From Paenibacillus terrae (GTDB lineage: Bacteria; Bacillota; Bacilli; Paenibacillales; Paenibacillaceae): a stretch of 64,000 nt of DNA. The notes below the pieces were generated by a model, which was given only the letters and a program-made list of their open reading frames with translations, did not search any database and was not told where the DNA came from. Numbering within the stretch: position 1 is the first letter of the stretch; each line of letters opens with the position of its first letter. The position numbers were made by a program, and so were the translations under genes. The stretch spans positions 1 to 64,000 of the forward strand of contig NZ_JTHP01000026.1 in the NCBI RefSeq assembly GCF_000943545.1. Reading direction: 5' to 3'. Below, one piece after another: positions 1-7,958 of the stretch.

Positions 1-118
1 CTTCGCGGAACTCTCTTTTTTTGTATTGTCTAGGGGGCAGGCCAAGTTAAATCACTTGTCCTACCCCTCTTTCCACCTTACACACCACTAAAACGTATAG
101 AAGCTCTACGGCGGTTGC

Positions 119-293
119 CAGCGGAGCGGGCAGAATTGTTCTGAAGAAGCGAAGCGTTCGGTTGAAAGCTTTCCGAAGGAAAGCTCGCATCGTAAGCATA
201 CGCTGTCCCCGGATTTTAACCTTTACAGGTTGTATACAATAATAAAAATCCGAGGGCGGTGGCGATCGGAAGAACAATCTGCACGCGCAGCGC
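119..293. repeat. Dispersed palindromic repeat, family 1, copy A
   Basis: The gene-free stretch 1-323 is mostly this element. Outer arms GGCAGAATTGTTCTGAAGAAGC (near 129-150, quoted in part) and ATCGGAAGAACAATCTGC (265-282) are partly complementary, and an inner stem CCCCGGATTTT (207-217) faces AAAATCCGAGGG (245-256). The same architecture recurs, inverted, at 7051-7180 and in a variant form at 7711-7840. It lies just past the stop of the minus-strand DUF3899-like gene, so it could also serve as a terminator. No convincing reading frame was found in the stretch. Confidence 0.7.
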
Positions 294-323
294 CTACCAA
301 CCGCAAGAAAGCTTCTCATACGT

Positions 324-704
324 CTAACTTATTCCCATTAAAACCAGCGAGCAAAGCACAAGCCCCGTACCGCATCCCGAGGTGTACACCTTGAGGTGAC
401 GGAACACAGACGTTTTCCAGGCAGTTAGAGATTCATCCGAACGCAAGCGTTCGTTTTCCTCCTGTAATGCCTTGGATTGTCGGATGAACAGATGTCGGAT
501 GTCGGCGAATCCCCGCAGGAATAGGGTGAGAAACCCGCTTTGCAGGACGTGGAAGATTGCGCCGATCACCAAGCTCAGCAAGCCTAACAGAAATAGCAGA
601 TTCGCTGTTGCCACATTTTCATGGCCATCCAACAGATGAGGTGAGGCATACAGATAACCAAAGGTACCGATGATCAGGGCCGTTATCCCGAAACGAAAAA
701 ACAT
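324..704 (-). CDS. DUF3899-like small membrane protein
   Basis: A 126-residue protein with three hydrophobic segments: an N-terminal helix (residues 4-20), a second around 33-58, and a C-terminal one (about 107-124), separated by a charged stretch (about 70-100) rich in Arg, Glu and Lys. Size and layout recall the DUF3899 membrane proteins of Bacilli; I have no function to offer. Its start ATG shares one base with the stop region of the upstream peptide-binding lipoprotein gene, so it is almost certainly the last gene of that minus-strand transporter operon. The coupling suggests a membrane role linked to the transporter, but that is inference. Confidence 0.6.
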   Translation of the reverse strand: MFFRFGITALIIGTFGYLYASPHLLDGHENVATANLLFLLGLLSLVIGAIFHVLQSGFLTLFLRGFADIRHLFIRQSKALQEENERLRSDESLTAWKTSVFRHLKVYTSGCGTGLVLCSLVLMGIS

Positions 705-2347
705 TATTTTTCGACCCGTTTGGCAAAACGAAGATCCGGGTTCGAACGAGCGTCAAATACGATGCCTTGAACTTTAGGACTGATCAATGCCGTATCCGCA
801 GAGAACTGGATCGGGATAATTGGCAGATCCTCCATCAATACGTCCTCAGCCTGATGAAGCTGCTCAAAGCGTTTTGCCGGATCAAGCTCGAAGGTTGAAG
901 ATTCGATCAGCTTGTCATACTCCGGATTGCTCCAGTTGGTAAAGTTATTCGAATTTTTGGAAGTATAGTGTCCCAATACGCCGAGCGGATCAAGGAAGTT
1001 TCCTTCCCAGCCCATACGGGCGATCTGGAAGTTCTTTTGTTTAAAGGTATCAATGTATGTTTTCCATTCCTGATTTTCCAGCGTCACTTCAACGCCCAGG
1101 TTCGTTTTCAGCATTTCCTGAATCGCTTCAGCTACTTTTTTATGCTTGTCCGAAGTGTTGTACTTGAAGGTGATCGGTGGCAGCTTGGTCAAACCTTCTT
1201 CTTTCAGACCTTCGGCCAGCAATTGTTTCGCTTTGGCAGCGTCAAACTCATAGTATTTTTTCGGCGCTTCGTCACGGAAATCCTTACCGGATGGAGTTGT
1301 TGTTCCGTATGGTACGTATCCGTAAGCCGGAGTTTCGCCACCTTTGGTTACGTTGGTCGCCAGGATTTCACGGTCAATCGCGTAAGCAATGGCCTGTCTG
1401 ATTTTTTTATTGTCAAACGGCTTTTGTTTTACGTTAAAAGAATATGTGTACACACTGAAAGATGGATGCGACAAAAATTCCTTGTTGCTCTTCTCCTGAT
1501 CCAGCGTATCAACGGGAAGACCCAAAATCAGGTCCAAATCGCCTGTTTTGTACATTTGATAATAGGTTGTGGAGTCTTGAACCATTTTAAAGTTAATCGT
1601 TGCCATCGTAATGGCATCTTTGTTCCAGTATTGATCGTTTTTCGCCAATGTAATTTGCTCATTATGCTTCCATTCCTTGGCTACATACGCGCCGTTGCCG
1701 ACAATGGTGTTGGCTTCTGCCGCCCATTTGTCGCTTTTCTCAACCACGGATTGGTTTACGGGCAGATATGCATGGCCCACTGCGATCGTTGGGAAGAAGC
1801 TTAGCGGTGATTTCAGCTCGACCACAAGGGTTTTGTCGTCCTTGGCTGTAACACCTACATCTTCGACTTTACCTTTGCCTGTGTTGTAGGCTTCTGCTCC
1901 CTTGATGTAGTACAGAGCGGAAGGATCGTAGGCAGCCGTTTTCGGATTCAGGACCCGTTTCCAGGAGTATTCAAAATCCTTAGCAGTAAGCGGGTCACCA
2001 TTCGACCATTTCGCGCCGTCGCGGATAGTGAAGGTGTACGTTTTGCCGTCAGGAGTTACGTCTACTTTGCTGGCAGCGCCCTCTACGATTTTACCGGCTT
2101 TGTCATATGTATACAGACCTTCGTACAGGTTATCAATAACAAAGTAGGACGTTGTATCTGATGCAAAAGCAGGGTCCAGTGTATACGGCTCGCCACCTGC
2201 CAGATTGGTGGTGATTTCTTGCGGAGTATCTGCTTGCGGCGCAGCGGCTGGATCATTGCTTGCTGTTTTGTCTGTATTGCCAGAGCATCCGGCCAAAGCC
2301 GTTACTGCCAAAAGTAAAATGACAGTCATCCAATGCATTTTTTTCAT
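704..2347 (-). CDS. Oligopeptide ABC transporter substrate-binding lipoprotein (OppA-like)
   Basis: A 547-residue SBP_bac_5 family protein expected to capture peptides outside the membrane and deliver them to the two permeases encoded just upstream (2558-4436). The N-terminus is a lipoprotein signal with lipobox LAGC, Cys21 being the predicted lipidation site, followed by a low-complexity linker rich in Ala, Asp and Pro. Family-typical stretches follow, such as ITTNLAGGEPYTLDP near residue 45 and the VYTYSFNVKQKPFDNKKIRQ region near 300. The start is supported by GGAGG nine bases upstream. The operon carries no ATPase genes in this window, so energising subunits must be supplied from elsewhere. 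Substrate specificity cannot be read from the sequence. Confidence 0.9.
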   Translation of the reverse strand: MKKMHWMTVILLLAVTALAGCSGNTDKTASNDPAAAPQADTPQEITTNLAGGEPYTLDPAFASDTTSYFVIDNLYEGLYTYDKAGKIVEGAASKVDVTPDGKTYTFTIRDGAKWSNGDPLTAKDFEYSWKRVLNPKTAAYDPSALYYIKGAEAYNTGKGKVEDVGVTAKDDKTLVVELKSPLSFFPTIAVGHAYLPVNQSVVEKSDKWAAEANTIVGNGAYVAKEWKHNEQITLAKNDQYWNKDAITMATINFKMVQDSTTYYQMYKTGDLDLILGLPVDTLDQEKSNKEFLSHPSFSVYTYSFNVKQKPFDNKKIRQAIAYAIDREILATNVTKGGETPAYGYVPYGTTTPSGKDFRDEAPKKYYEFDAAKAKQLLAEGLKEEGLTKLPPITFKYNTSDKHKKVAEAIQEMLKTNLGVEVTLENQEWKTYIDTFKQKNFQIARMGWEGNFLDPLGVLGHYTSKNSNNFTNWSNPEYDKLIESSTFELDPAKRFEQLHQAEDVLMEDLPIIPIQFSADTALISPKVQGIVFDARSNPDLRFAKRVEK

Positions 2348-2421
2348 CGTATAATTCCTCCATTAATTTTGTTAGTTATGCAAAATGTTATTCCAAAATG
2401 TAAGGTGCACCGTACCGGGAT

Positions 2422-2517
2422 TTATTCATCCTCCTTTCCGACAGGTATGCCGCGTGTGCGCAGTTCCATAAAGGAGCTGCCGTTGGTTCTGCTGTTGGGC
2501 GAGAAATTACGGATCAT
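2422..2517 (-). CDS. Possible 31-residue small ORF between oppC-like and oppA-like genes
   Basis: The 210-base gap between the second permease and the binding protein contains a short frame beginning MIRNFSPNSRTNGSS and ending GIPVGKEDE. It is preceded by AGGAGGG nine bases before the ATG, a better ribosome site than chance would usually give. The peptide is polar, with no signal or membrane segment. A second AAAGGAGG overlaps its end. It could be a leader-type ORF that couples translation or tunes expression of the binding protein, or simply noise in an mRNA spacer. I do not recognise a family. Confidence 0.35.
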   Translation of the reverse strand: MIRNFSPNSRTNGSSFMELRTRGIPVGKEDE

Positions 2518-2557
2518 GGTAGACAGCCCTCCTATTTTCATTTGTAAATCCTTGTAA

Positions 2558-3508
2558 TTAATGCTGTGAACGCGGATCAAGCGCATCCTGAAGCCCATCT
2601 CCGAGCGTGTTGAACGCCAGCATGGTGAGCGAGATCATCAGTCCTGGGAAGAACAGGCGCCACCATTGTCCGCTTAAAATGACCCCGAGTGAATCGTTAG
2701 CCATTGTCCCCCAACTGGCGGAAGGAGATTGAATCCCCAGACCGAGAAAGCTCAGGAACGATTCAGCAAAAATAGCTGACGGAATCGTGAACGTCAGGTT
2801 CACGATAATGATCGCCGCTGCATTCGGCAGCAAATGCTTGAAAATAATGCGCGAATGGGAGGTTCCCAAACTACGGGCGGCTAACACATATTCCTGCTGC
2901 TTGAGCTGTAAAATTTGCCCCCGAACCACACGTGCCATACCCACCCATCCGGTGATGGATAGGGCAATAATCATCGTGAGCAGTCCCGGCTTCATAATGA
3001 CCAGCAACAAAATGATGACCAGCAAATAAGGGATGCTGTACAAAATCTCAATGATACGCATCAGGCTGCTGTCAATCCGGTCGCCCGTTTTACCACGTCC
3101 TGCACAATACCCGGCTACACAGCCGACGAGGATGCCAAGCACCAAATCAATGGCGGCAGCGGCAAACCCGATCATCAGCGAGATTCTCGCCCCGGCCCAG
3201 GTTCGTGCCCATACGTCTCTCCCCAGATCATCCGTACCAAACCAATGCGCTCCCGAAGGAGGAAGGTTCGTCTTTAATAGGGATTGGTCACTGGGTGCAT
3301 AAGGAACCATGGAAGGTCCGGCAATCGCCAGCGCGATAATAATGATAAGTAAGGAAAGCCCCAGCAGAGAGAGCTTGTTGTTGAAAAGTCTGCGAAGCCG
3401 ATCCCGCCATAGTGATTCTTTGGGTCTGGACAATGTGGGGGCGGGCAACTGGCTGCGGTCAACGGGACTGAACAGGCTGTCCCTTTCGACAGTGGGTGCT
3501 GCTTTCAT
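2558..3508 (-). CDS. Peptide ABC transporter permease (OppC/DppC-like)
   Basis: A 316-residue inner-membrane permease with an N-terminal cytoplasmic extension (residues 1-45) and then about six membrane helices. The conserved EAA loop that contacts the ATPase is visible as EYVLAARSLGTSHSRIIFKH around residues 205-225. The early motif HWFGTDDLGRDVWAR is diagnostic of the OppC/DppC family. It begins one base after the stop of the OppB-like gene, so the two are translationally coupled and should form the heterodimeric channel. The 3' neighbour is the binding lipoprotein, separated by about 210 bases that hold a possible small ORF. Confidence 0.9.
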   Translation of the reverse strand: MKAAPTVERDSLFSPVDRSQLPAPTLSRPKESLWRDRLRRLFNNKLSLLGLSLLIIIIALAIAGPSMVPYAPSDQSLLKTNLPPSGAHWFGTDDLGRDVWARTWAGARISLMIGFAAAAIDLVLGILVGCVAGYCAGRGKTGDRIDSSLMRIIEILYSIPYLLVIILLLVIMKPGLLTMIIALSITGWVGMARVVRGQILQLKQQEYVLAARSLGTSHSRIIFKHLLPNAAAIIIVNLTFTIPSAIFAESFLSFLGLGIQSPSASWGTMANDSLGVILSGQWWRLFFPGLMISLTMLAFNTLGDGLQDALDPRSQH

Positions 3509-3509
3509 G

Positions 3510-4436
3510 TTAATCTCCTTTGCTGACTAATTTGATTCGCGGATCGACAAGGCGATAGGAAATATCAATTAAAAATAAGGTAACGACCAGAATGGCACTG
3601 TAGAAAATGGTTGTGCCCATAATGACCGGATAATCCCGGTTAAAAATACTGTCTACAAAGTATTTACCGATGCCGGGAATGGCGAATATCTTTTCCACAA
3701 CAAAGGTACCTGTAATGACGGAAGCGAACAGGGGTCCGATGAAGGACAGCACGGGAATCAGTGCGTTGCGTAATCCGTGACGGATGACTACGGCCCAAGA
3801 GGATAGCCCTTTCGCTTTGGCGGTGCGTATGTACTCCTGATGCATTACTTCCAGCATGCTTGTCCGCATGAAGCGGGCAATGACGGCGAGAGGGGAAACG
3901 GCGAGAGCCAGCGATGGAAGCACCGTATGCTGCCAGGTTCCCCATGAGGCGACCGGGAGCAGATGCCATTTGACGGCGACATATTTGATTAAAAGCGGTG
4001 CCAAAATGAAGCTGGGCACGGAAATACCGACAATGGCAATAAACATCGAAATATAATCCAATGGTCGATTATGATGTAAAGCTGCCAGCGTTCCGAGTGC
4101 AATTCCCGCAATAATCGCAACTACGATGGATTGAATGCCGAGCAATGCGGAAGGTGGAAAACCTCTGGCAATGAGCATGTTTACGTCCGTCGTTTTTGAT
4201 TGAATAGATGGGCCCATATCCAGCACCAGCAAATTTTTCAGATACAACACATACTGCACGGCAAGCGGCTTGTCCAGATTGTATCTGGCACGCATGTTTT
4301 GCAGCACTGCTTCCGGAATCGTTTTAGAATCGTTCGAGAATGGGTCCCCCGGAATGATGTGCATGATGATAAACGTTAAAGTGACGATAATCCACAATGT
4401 AACGAGCATCGTAAAAAGACGTTTTAAAATGTACAT
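3510..4436 (-). CDS. Peptide ABC transporter permease (OppB/DppB-like)
   Basis: A 308-residue permease, first gene of the minus-strand operon. The N-terminus MYILKRLFTMLVTLWIIVTL is the usual first helix of OppB/DppB proteins, followed by the family motif IIPGDPF. The EAA loop is seen at EYIRTAKAKGLSSWAVVIRH near residues 205-225, and the C-terminus VDPRIKL is typical. With the OppC-like protein it would form the membrane pore for peptide import. A sigma-A-like promoter lies about 130 bases upstream on the minus strand (4565-4593). The divergent neighbour is a separate amino acid transporter operon. Confidence 0.9.
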   Translation of the reverse strand: MYILKRLFTMLVTLWIIVTLTFIIMHIIPGDPFSNDSKTIPEAVLQNMRARYNLDKPLAVQYVLYLKNLLVLDMGPSIQSKTTDVNMLIARGFPPSALLGIQSIVVAIIAGIALGTLAALHHNRPLDYISMFIAIVGISVPSFILAPLLIKYVAVKWHLLPVASWGTWQHTVLPSLALAVSPLAVIARFMRTSMLEVMHQEYIRTAKAKGLSSWAVVIRHGLRNALIPVLSFIGPLFASVITGTFVVEKIFAIPGIGKYFVDSIFNRDYPVIMGTTIFYSAILVVTLFLIDISYRLVDPRIKLVSKGD

Positions 4437-4564
4437 GGGGCTTTATTTCTCCTGTCTATGCTGAAAATAATGGTTATCTGTAGGCTAATCGTCATTTCAG
4501 GGCAGCTACGCTGCTGGTTTTCAGCTTTCTTTAAATAAATAAAAGTATATAAGAATACTAGGAA

Positions 4565-4593
4565 ATGATAAAACGGTTTAGGTGACATGTCAA
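4565..4593 (-). promoter_or_regulatory. SigmaA-type promoter of the peptide transporter operon
   Basis: Read on the minus strand, TTGACA (4593-4588) and TATCAT (4570-4565) are separated by exactly 17 bases. The -35 is a perfect consensus and the -10 matches five of six. It points into the OppB-like gene, leaving an untranslated leader of about 120 bases. A short GCAGC/GCTGC hairpin lies in the leader near 4502-4514. Confidence 0.7.
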
Positions 4594-4678
4594 GGTAAGG
4601 TTTTACATTATAGAACATTGGTCAAATTTTCGTCACAGGTTTTCCATTTTTATAAGGCTAAGATTCCGCTCCATCCTC

Positions 4679-4714
4679 TCGACGAGTATCTTGCGGTATG
4701 TTATGATGATACTC
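4679..4714 (+). promoter_or_regulatory. Probable promoter and operator-like inverted repeat for amino acid transporter
   Basis: TCGACG (4679-4684) and TATGAT (4702-4707) are 17 bases apart and fit a moderate sigma-A promoter directed at the amino acid transporter. The arms GAGTATC (4684-4690) and GATACTC (4708-4714) form a perfect 7-base inverted repeat that brackets the -10, a position where a repressor or activator could act. No T-box or known riboswitch fold was recognised in the leader to 4792. Confidence 0.45.
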
Positions 4715-4792
4715 TGATAACGTGTTAACGAACTAAAGCGTTTGCCGCCTGTCCTTTAGGATAGGGAGGTTACCATTGCTGGAGGGAATAAA

Positions 4793-5560
4793 ATGAGAAA
4801 AACAGCCATGTTTACAATGATGATTGGATTGATTATGATCGTTTTGGCCGGATGTTCCGGTGGTAAGGATAACAGCAAGCTGATTATCGGAATTGATGAT
4901 AAATTTGCACCGATGGGTTTTAGAGATGAAAATAACGAACTGACCGGCTTTGATATTGATTATGCCAAGGCGGCTGCGGAGCAAATGGGCAAGCAAGTGG
5001 AATTCCAGCCCATTGACTGGTCTGCCAAAGAATCCGAGCTGAACAGCGGCCGTATTGATCTGATTTGGAACGGATATACGATTACGGATGAGCGTAAGGA
5101 AAAAGTGCTGTTTACGAAGCCGTATCTGAAAAATAGTCAGGTGATCGCGCTCCCGGCCAAATCCAATCTCACGAAGCTGGACGATCTGGCGGGCAAAAAC
5201 GTGGGTCTTCAAACATTGTCCTCGGCAGCCGATGCACTGGATGCGAATCCGATCAAGAGCAAACTGAAACAGGTGTCTGAGTATCCCGATAATGTGCTTG
5301 CGTTGACCGATCTGAAAACCGGACGTCTGGATGCGGTTGTCATTGACGAAGTGGTAGCCAAATACTACATGTCCAAAGAGCCAGGAACGTATAAACTGCT
5401 TGGCGAATCGCTGGCCCCTGAGGAGTATGGTATCGGCGTGAAAAAAGGGAACGACGAGCTGCTAACGCAGTTACAATCCGCTTTGGATGAGCTGCACAAG
5501 AACGGTAAAGCCGCTGAAATTTCGAAAAAGTGGTTTGGTGAAGATAAAGTTTTGAATTAA
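4793..5560 (+). CDS. Polar amino acid ABC transporter substrate-binding lipoprotein
   Basis: A 255-residue SBP_bac_3 family protein. The N-terminus is a lipoprotein signal ending LAGC with Cys21 as lipidation site. The mature part starts with the typical IIGIDDKFAPMGFRDENN and contains GFDIDYAKAAAEQMG and TDERKEKVLFTKPY, the hallmarks of glutamine, cystine or histidine binding proteins. GGAGGG lies seven bases before the ATG. It is followed by one permease and one ATPase, which completes a compact three-gene importer. The ligand is not certain; cystine or another polar amino acid is most likely by family. Confidence 0.9.
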   Translation: MRKTAMFTMMIGLIMIVLAGCSGGKDNSKLIIGIDDKFAPMGFRDENNELTGFDIDYAKAAAEQMGKQVEFQPIDWSAKESELNSGRIDLIWNGYTITDERKEKVLFTKPYLKNSQVIALPAKSNLTKLDDLAGKNVGLQTLSSAADALDANPIKSKLKQVSEYPDNVLALTDLKTGRLDAVVIDEVVAKYYMSKEPGTYKLLGESLAPEEYGIGVKKGNDELLTQLQSALDELHKNGKAAEISKKWFGEDKVLN

Positions 5561-5600
5561 TACGTAGCGTATTGAACTAAGGGTTTAGGAGTCGAAGGTT

Positions 5601-6260
5601 ATGAGTATGGATTATATTTTACGAATTATGAAGCCTATGCTCGAAGGGGCGCAGATGACGGTTATTTTATTTTTCATCACGCTCATCTTGTCCATTCCGC
5701 TGGGATTTATCGTTACGTTGCTGGCGAAAAGCCGAATTAAGCCTATTGCCTGGCTGATGCATACGTACATTTATGTCATACGGGGCACACCGCTTTTGCT
5801 GCAACTGCTGTTCTTTTGCTTTGGTCTGCCGATGTTGCCTGTGATCGGGGAGTATCTGGTGCTGGACCGGACAACGGCTGCGTTGCTGGCGTTTGTGCTG
5901 AATTATGCGGCTTATTTTGCTGAAATTTTCAGAGGCGGGATGTTGTCGATTGATAAGGGACAATACGAAGCTTCACAAGTGCTGGGCCTGAGCAAGTCGC
6001 AGACGCTGATTAGAGTCATTGTGCCGCAAATGGTACGGATTGCTTTGCCTGCGGTCACGAATGAGGCGACAACACTGGTCAAAGATACGGCGTTGCTATA
6101 TGCGGTAGCTGTACCGGAACTACTACATTTTGCCAATACGGCTGTGAACCGTGATTTTACGATTGTGCCTTATTTTGTAGCGGCTATGATCTATTTGTTG
6201 TTGGCTTTGGTGCTGACGCTATTCTTTAGAGCGCTGGAAAAACGTTTTAAATTCGAATAA
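5601..6260 (+). CDS. Polar amino acid ABC transporter permease (HisM/TcyB-like)
   Basis: A 219-residue membrane protein with about five helices. The His/Glu/Gln permease signature is clear: YVIRGTPLLLQLLF near residues 55-70, AEIFRGGMLSIDKGQYEAS near 110-128, and the EAA-loop helix LGLSKSQTLIRVIVPQMVR after it. A single permease gene implies a homodimeric channel. It sits 40 bases after the binding protein, with AGGAGT before the ATG, and 15 bases before the ATPase gene. Confidence 0.9.
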   Translation: MSMDYILRIMKPMLEGAQMTVILFFITLILSIPLGFIVTLLAKSRIKPIAWLMHTYIYVIRGTPLLLQLLFFCFGLPMLPVIGEYLVLDRTTAALLAFVLNYAAYFAEIFRGGMLSIDKGQYEASQVLGLSKSQTLIRVIVPQMVRIALPAVTNEATTLVKDTALLYAVAVPELLHFANTAVNRDFTIVPYFVAAMIYLLLALVLTLFFRALEKRFKFE

Positions 6261-6275
6261 AAGGAATGTCGGGAT

Positions 6276-7028
6276 ATGAACACTAACGCAATAGAAGTAA
6301 TCGATTTGAAAAAATCGTTCGGTAAGCTCGACGTTCTGAAAAGAGTGAGCTTTAACGTCAAGGCGGGTGAGGTCGTTGCGGTCATCGGTCCTTCTGGCTC
6401 GGGGAAAAGCACCATGCTTCGCAGTCTGGTTCATCTGGAAGATGTGACGGGCGGGACGATCCGCATTCATGATAAAGCATTGGTGGAAAATGGTCAGTAC
6501 GCCCCGGCAGGCGACATTAAGGGCATTACCACGGGGATGGGCATGGTGTTCCAGCATTTTAATCTGTTCCCTCACTTGACGGTACAGGATAATCTGGAGC
6601 TGGCTCCAAAGCTGGTGAAAAAAACGAGCAAGGCTGAGCTGCGTCGTCAAAGCGCGGAACTGCTGGCTAAAGTCGGCTTGGCGGATAAAGCCGATGCGTA
6701 TCCGTCCCGACTGTCGGGCGGACAGAAGCAGCGTGTGGCGATTGCCCGGGCAATGATGATGAACCCTGACATTTTGCTGTTCGACGAGCCAACCTCGGCC
6801 CTTGATCCCGAGCTGACGGGCGAGGTACTGCGAGTTATTAAAAAGCTGGCTGAGGAGCATATGACGATGGTCATCGTGACCCACGAGATGAACTTTGCGA
6901 GAGATGTGGCGGATCGTGTCATCTTTATGGACAATGGAGAGATTGCCGAGTCGGGCACACCGGAGCAAATTTTCGGCAATCCGCAGCTGGAGCGGACGAA
7001 GGTGTTTTTGAATCGGGTGGGGGATTAA
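6276..7028 (+). CDS. Polar amino acid ABC transporter ATP-binding protein (GlnQ/TcyC-like)
   Basis: A 250-residue cytoplasmic ATPase that powers the importer encoded by the two preceding genes. Walker A is GPSGSGKST (about residues 39-47), the Q-loop region is [15 protein letters not shown], the ABC signature is [14 protein letters not shown], Walker B is [14 protein letters not shown] and the switch histidine lies in IVTHEMNFA. All are canonical for the PAAT family. It ends the operon; the palindromic repeat just downstream (7051-7180) carries a 15-base stem and may terminate transcription. Confidence 0.92.
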   Translation: MNTNAIEVIDLKKSFGKLDVLKRVSFNVKAGEVVAVIGPSGSGKSTMLRSLVHLEDVTGGTIRIHDKALVENGQYAPAGDIKGITTGMGMVFQHFNLFPHLTVQDNLELAPKLVKKTSKAELRRQSAELLAKVGLADKADAYPSRLSGGQKQRVAIARAMMMNPDILLFDEPTSALDPELTGEVLRVIKKLAEEHMTMVIVTHEMNFARDVADRVIFMDNGEIAESGTPEQIFGNPQLERTKVFLNRVGD

Positions 7029-7050
7029 AAACATTGTTAGGGGACGCTAC

Positions 7051-7180
7051 GGGTGCAGATTGTTCTTTTGATCGCTGTTACCCCCGGATTTTTTTCATTT
7101 AATGAACCATTACAAGGTGAAAATCCGGGGGTAAAGGCGAACGCTAACCCTTCTTTAGAACAATTCTGCCCGCTTCGCTG
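7051..7180. repeat. Dispersed palindromic repeat, family 1, copy B
   Basis: An inverted copy of the element at 119-293. Outer arms are GCAGATTGTTCTTTTGATCG (7055-7074) and GAACAATTCTGCCCGCTTCG. The inner stem is TTACCCCCGGATTTT (7078-7092) facing AAAATCCGGGGGTAA (7120-7134), 15 paired bases. It directly follows the amino acid transporter operon and lies between it and the convergent DUF6809-like gene, so a bidirectional terminator role is plausible. Confidence 0.75.
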
Positions 7181-7270
7181 ACCGACCACCTATGCACGAA
7201 CCTATTTTTAAGCAGGAAGTGTGGAGCAGGTTTCAGGGCGTGATGCAAACTGGGCTTAAGGCTCCCATTC

Positions 7271-7558
7271 TTAAGCTGACCCCGCTCCCTTTTCCCCGCT
7301 AAATACCTCAATCATCGTCATTGCTCCCGTTCGATACCCGTGGATAAACGCTGCTGCGGAGTGCAGGGAGGTTGACTCGTTTAATAAATCAAATATGACT
7401 TCCATTTGCTCAAAATCGACTTCTGAAAATTTATTTTTCAGCATCTCCATATGTTCACTAATTTTTTGATTCACTTGTTGAGACTCAGGATCGGTAGACT
7501 TTATTTGTTCACTGGGATGCCAATTCCCATAATACATATCCTCCAAAATCATTTTCAC
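7271..7558 (-). CDS. DUF6809-like small protein
   Basis: A 95-residue soluble protein starting MKMILEDMYYGNWHPSEQ. The ILEDxYYGNxHPxEQ opening is what I associate with DUF6809 proteins, small Bacillota proteins of unknown function often near mobile or accessory genes. The middle part is helical and acidic; the C-terminus holds HSAAAFIHGYRTGAMTMIEVF. AGGAGG lies ten bases before the ATG on the minus strand. It is flanked on both sides by copies of the family-1 palindromic repeat. No function is assigned. Confidence 0.65.
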   Translation of the reverse strand: MKMILEDMYYGNWHPSEQIKSTDPESQQVNQKISEHMEMLKNKFSEVDFEQMEVIFDLLNESTSLHSAAAFIHGYRTGAMTMIEVFSGEKGAGSA

Positions 7559-7710
7559 TATGCCTCCTATAAATACTATTTTGTTAAGTCTTTGTTCTCA
7601 CGTAAATCCATCACCCAAGGCAAGTATACGGCATGCGGAAGCTACATATTGATATTTATGCGTTATTCGCATAAAGTTTTTTTATAAGCTGAGTTAAAAA
7701 TGTACATGAG

Positions 7711-7840
7711 GCGCCACTACGCGGTCGGATGGTGCTTCCCATCGCTGTTGCGCCCGGATTTCTTAATCAAGCCAAGAAGGTTGAAATCCGGGCACAAAGG
7801 CGAACGCTATCGCTTGTACAGCACCATTCCGCCCACTCCG
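7711..7840. repeat. Dispersed palindromic repeat, family 1, variant copy C
   Basis: Same plan as copy B but with different outer arms: GGTCGGATGGTGCTTCCCATC (in part, 7723-7742) against GTACAGCACCATTCCGCC (7816-7833). The inner stem CCCGGATTT (7753-7761) faces AAATCCGGG (7784-7792), and the flanking CGCTGTT and AAAGGCGAACGCTA are shared with copy B. It lies upstream of the DUF6809-like gene and is preceded by AAAAATGTACATG, a short sequence also found before copy E at 39283. Confidence 0.7.
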
Positions 7841-7914
7841 TTCTTGTTCAACTTGGTTTATTATTGATCAGACAGATAATCCTAAACGTTACAGGTAAAA
7901 AGGCATAACATGCA

Positions 7915-7952
7915 CAATAAAGCTCCCGTGATGATTCACAGGAGCTTTATTG
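7915..7952 (-). terminator. Terminator of the GNAT acetyltransferase gene
   Basis: Perfect 12-base arms CAATAAAGCTCC (7915-7926) and GGAGCTTTATTG (7941-7952), extended inward by GTGA/TCAC, lie six bases past the stop of the acetyltransferase gene. The arms carry A and T runs on their outer sides, so it could work in both directions. Confidence 0.75.
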
Positions 7953-7958
7953 CTAGAA

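Noticed and set aside
47..319. 90-codon minus-strand frame
   Set aside because: It lies wholly inside palindromic repeat copy A, has an Arg/Cys/Phe-rich composition and no supporting homology; treated as a by-product of the repeat.
968..1804. 278-codon plus-strand frame opposite the peptide-binding lipoprotein gene
   Set aside because: It is antisense to a clearly coding gene, has no ribosome site and a Cys/Phe/Arg-rich nonsense composition.
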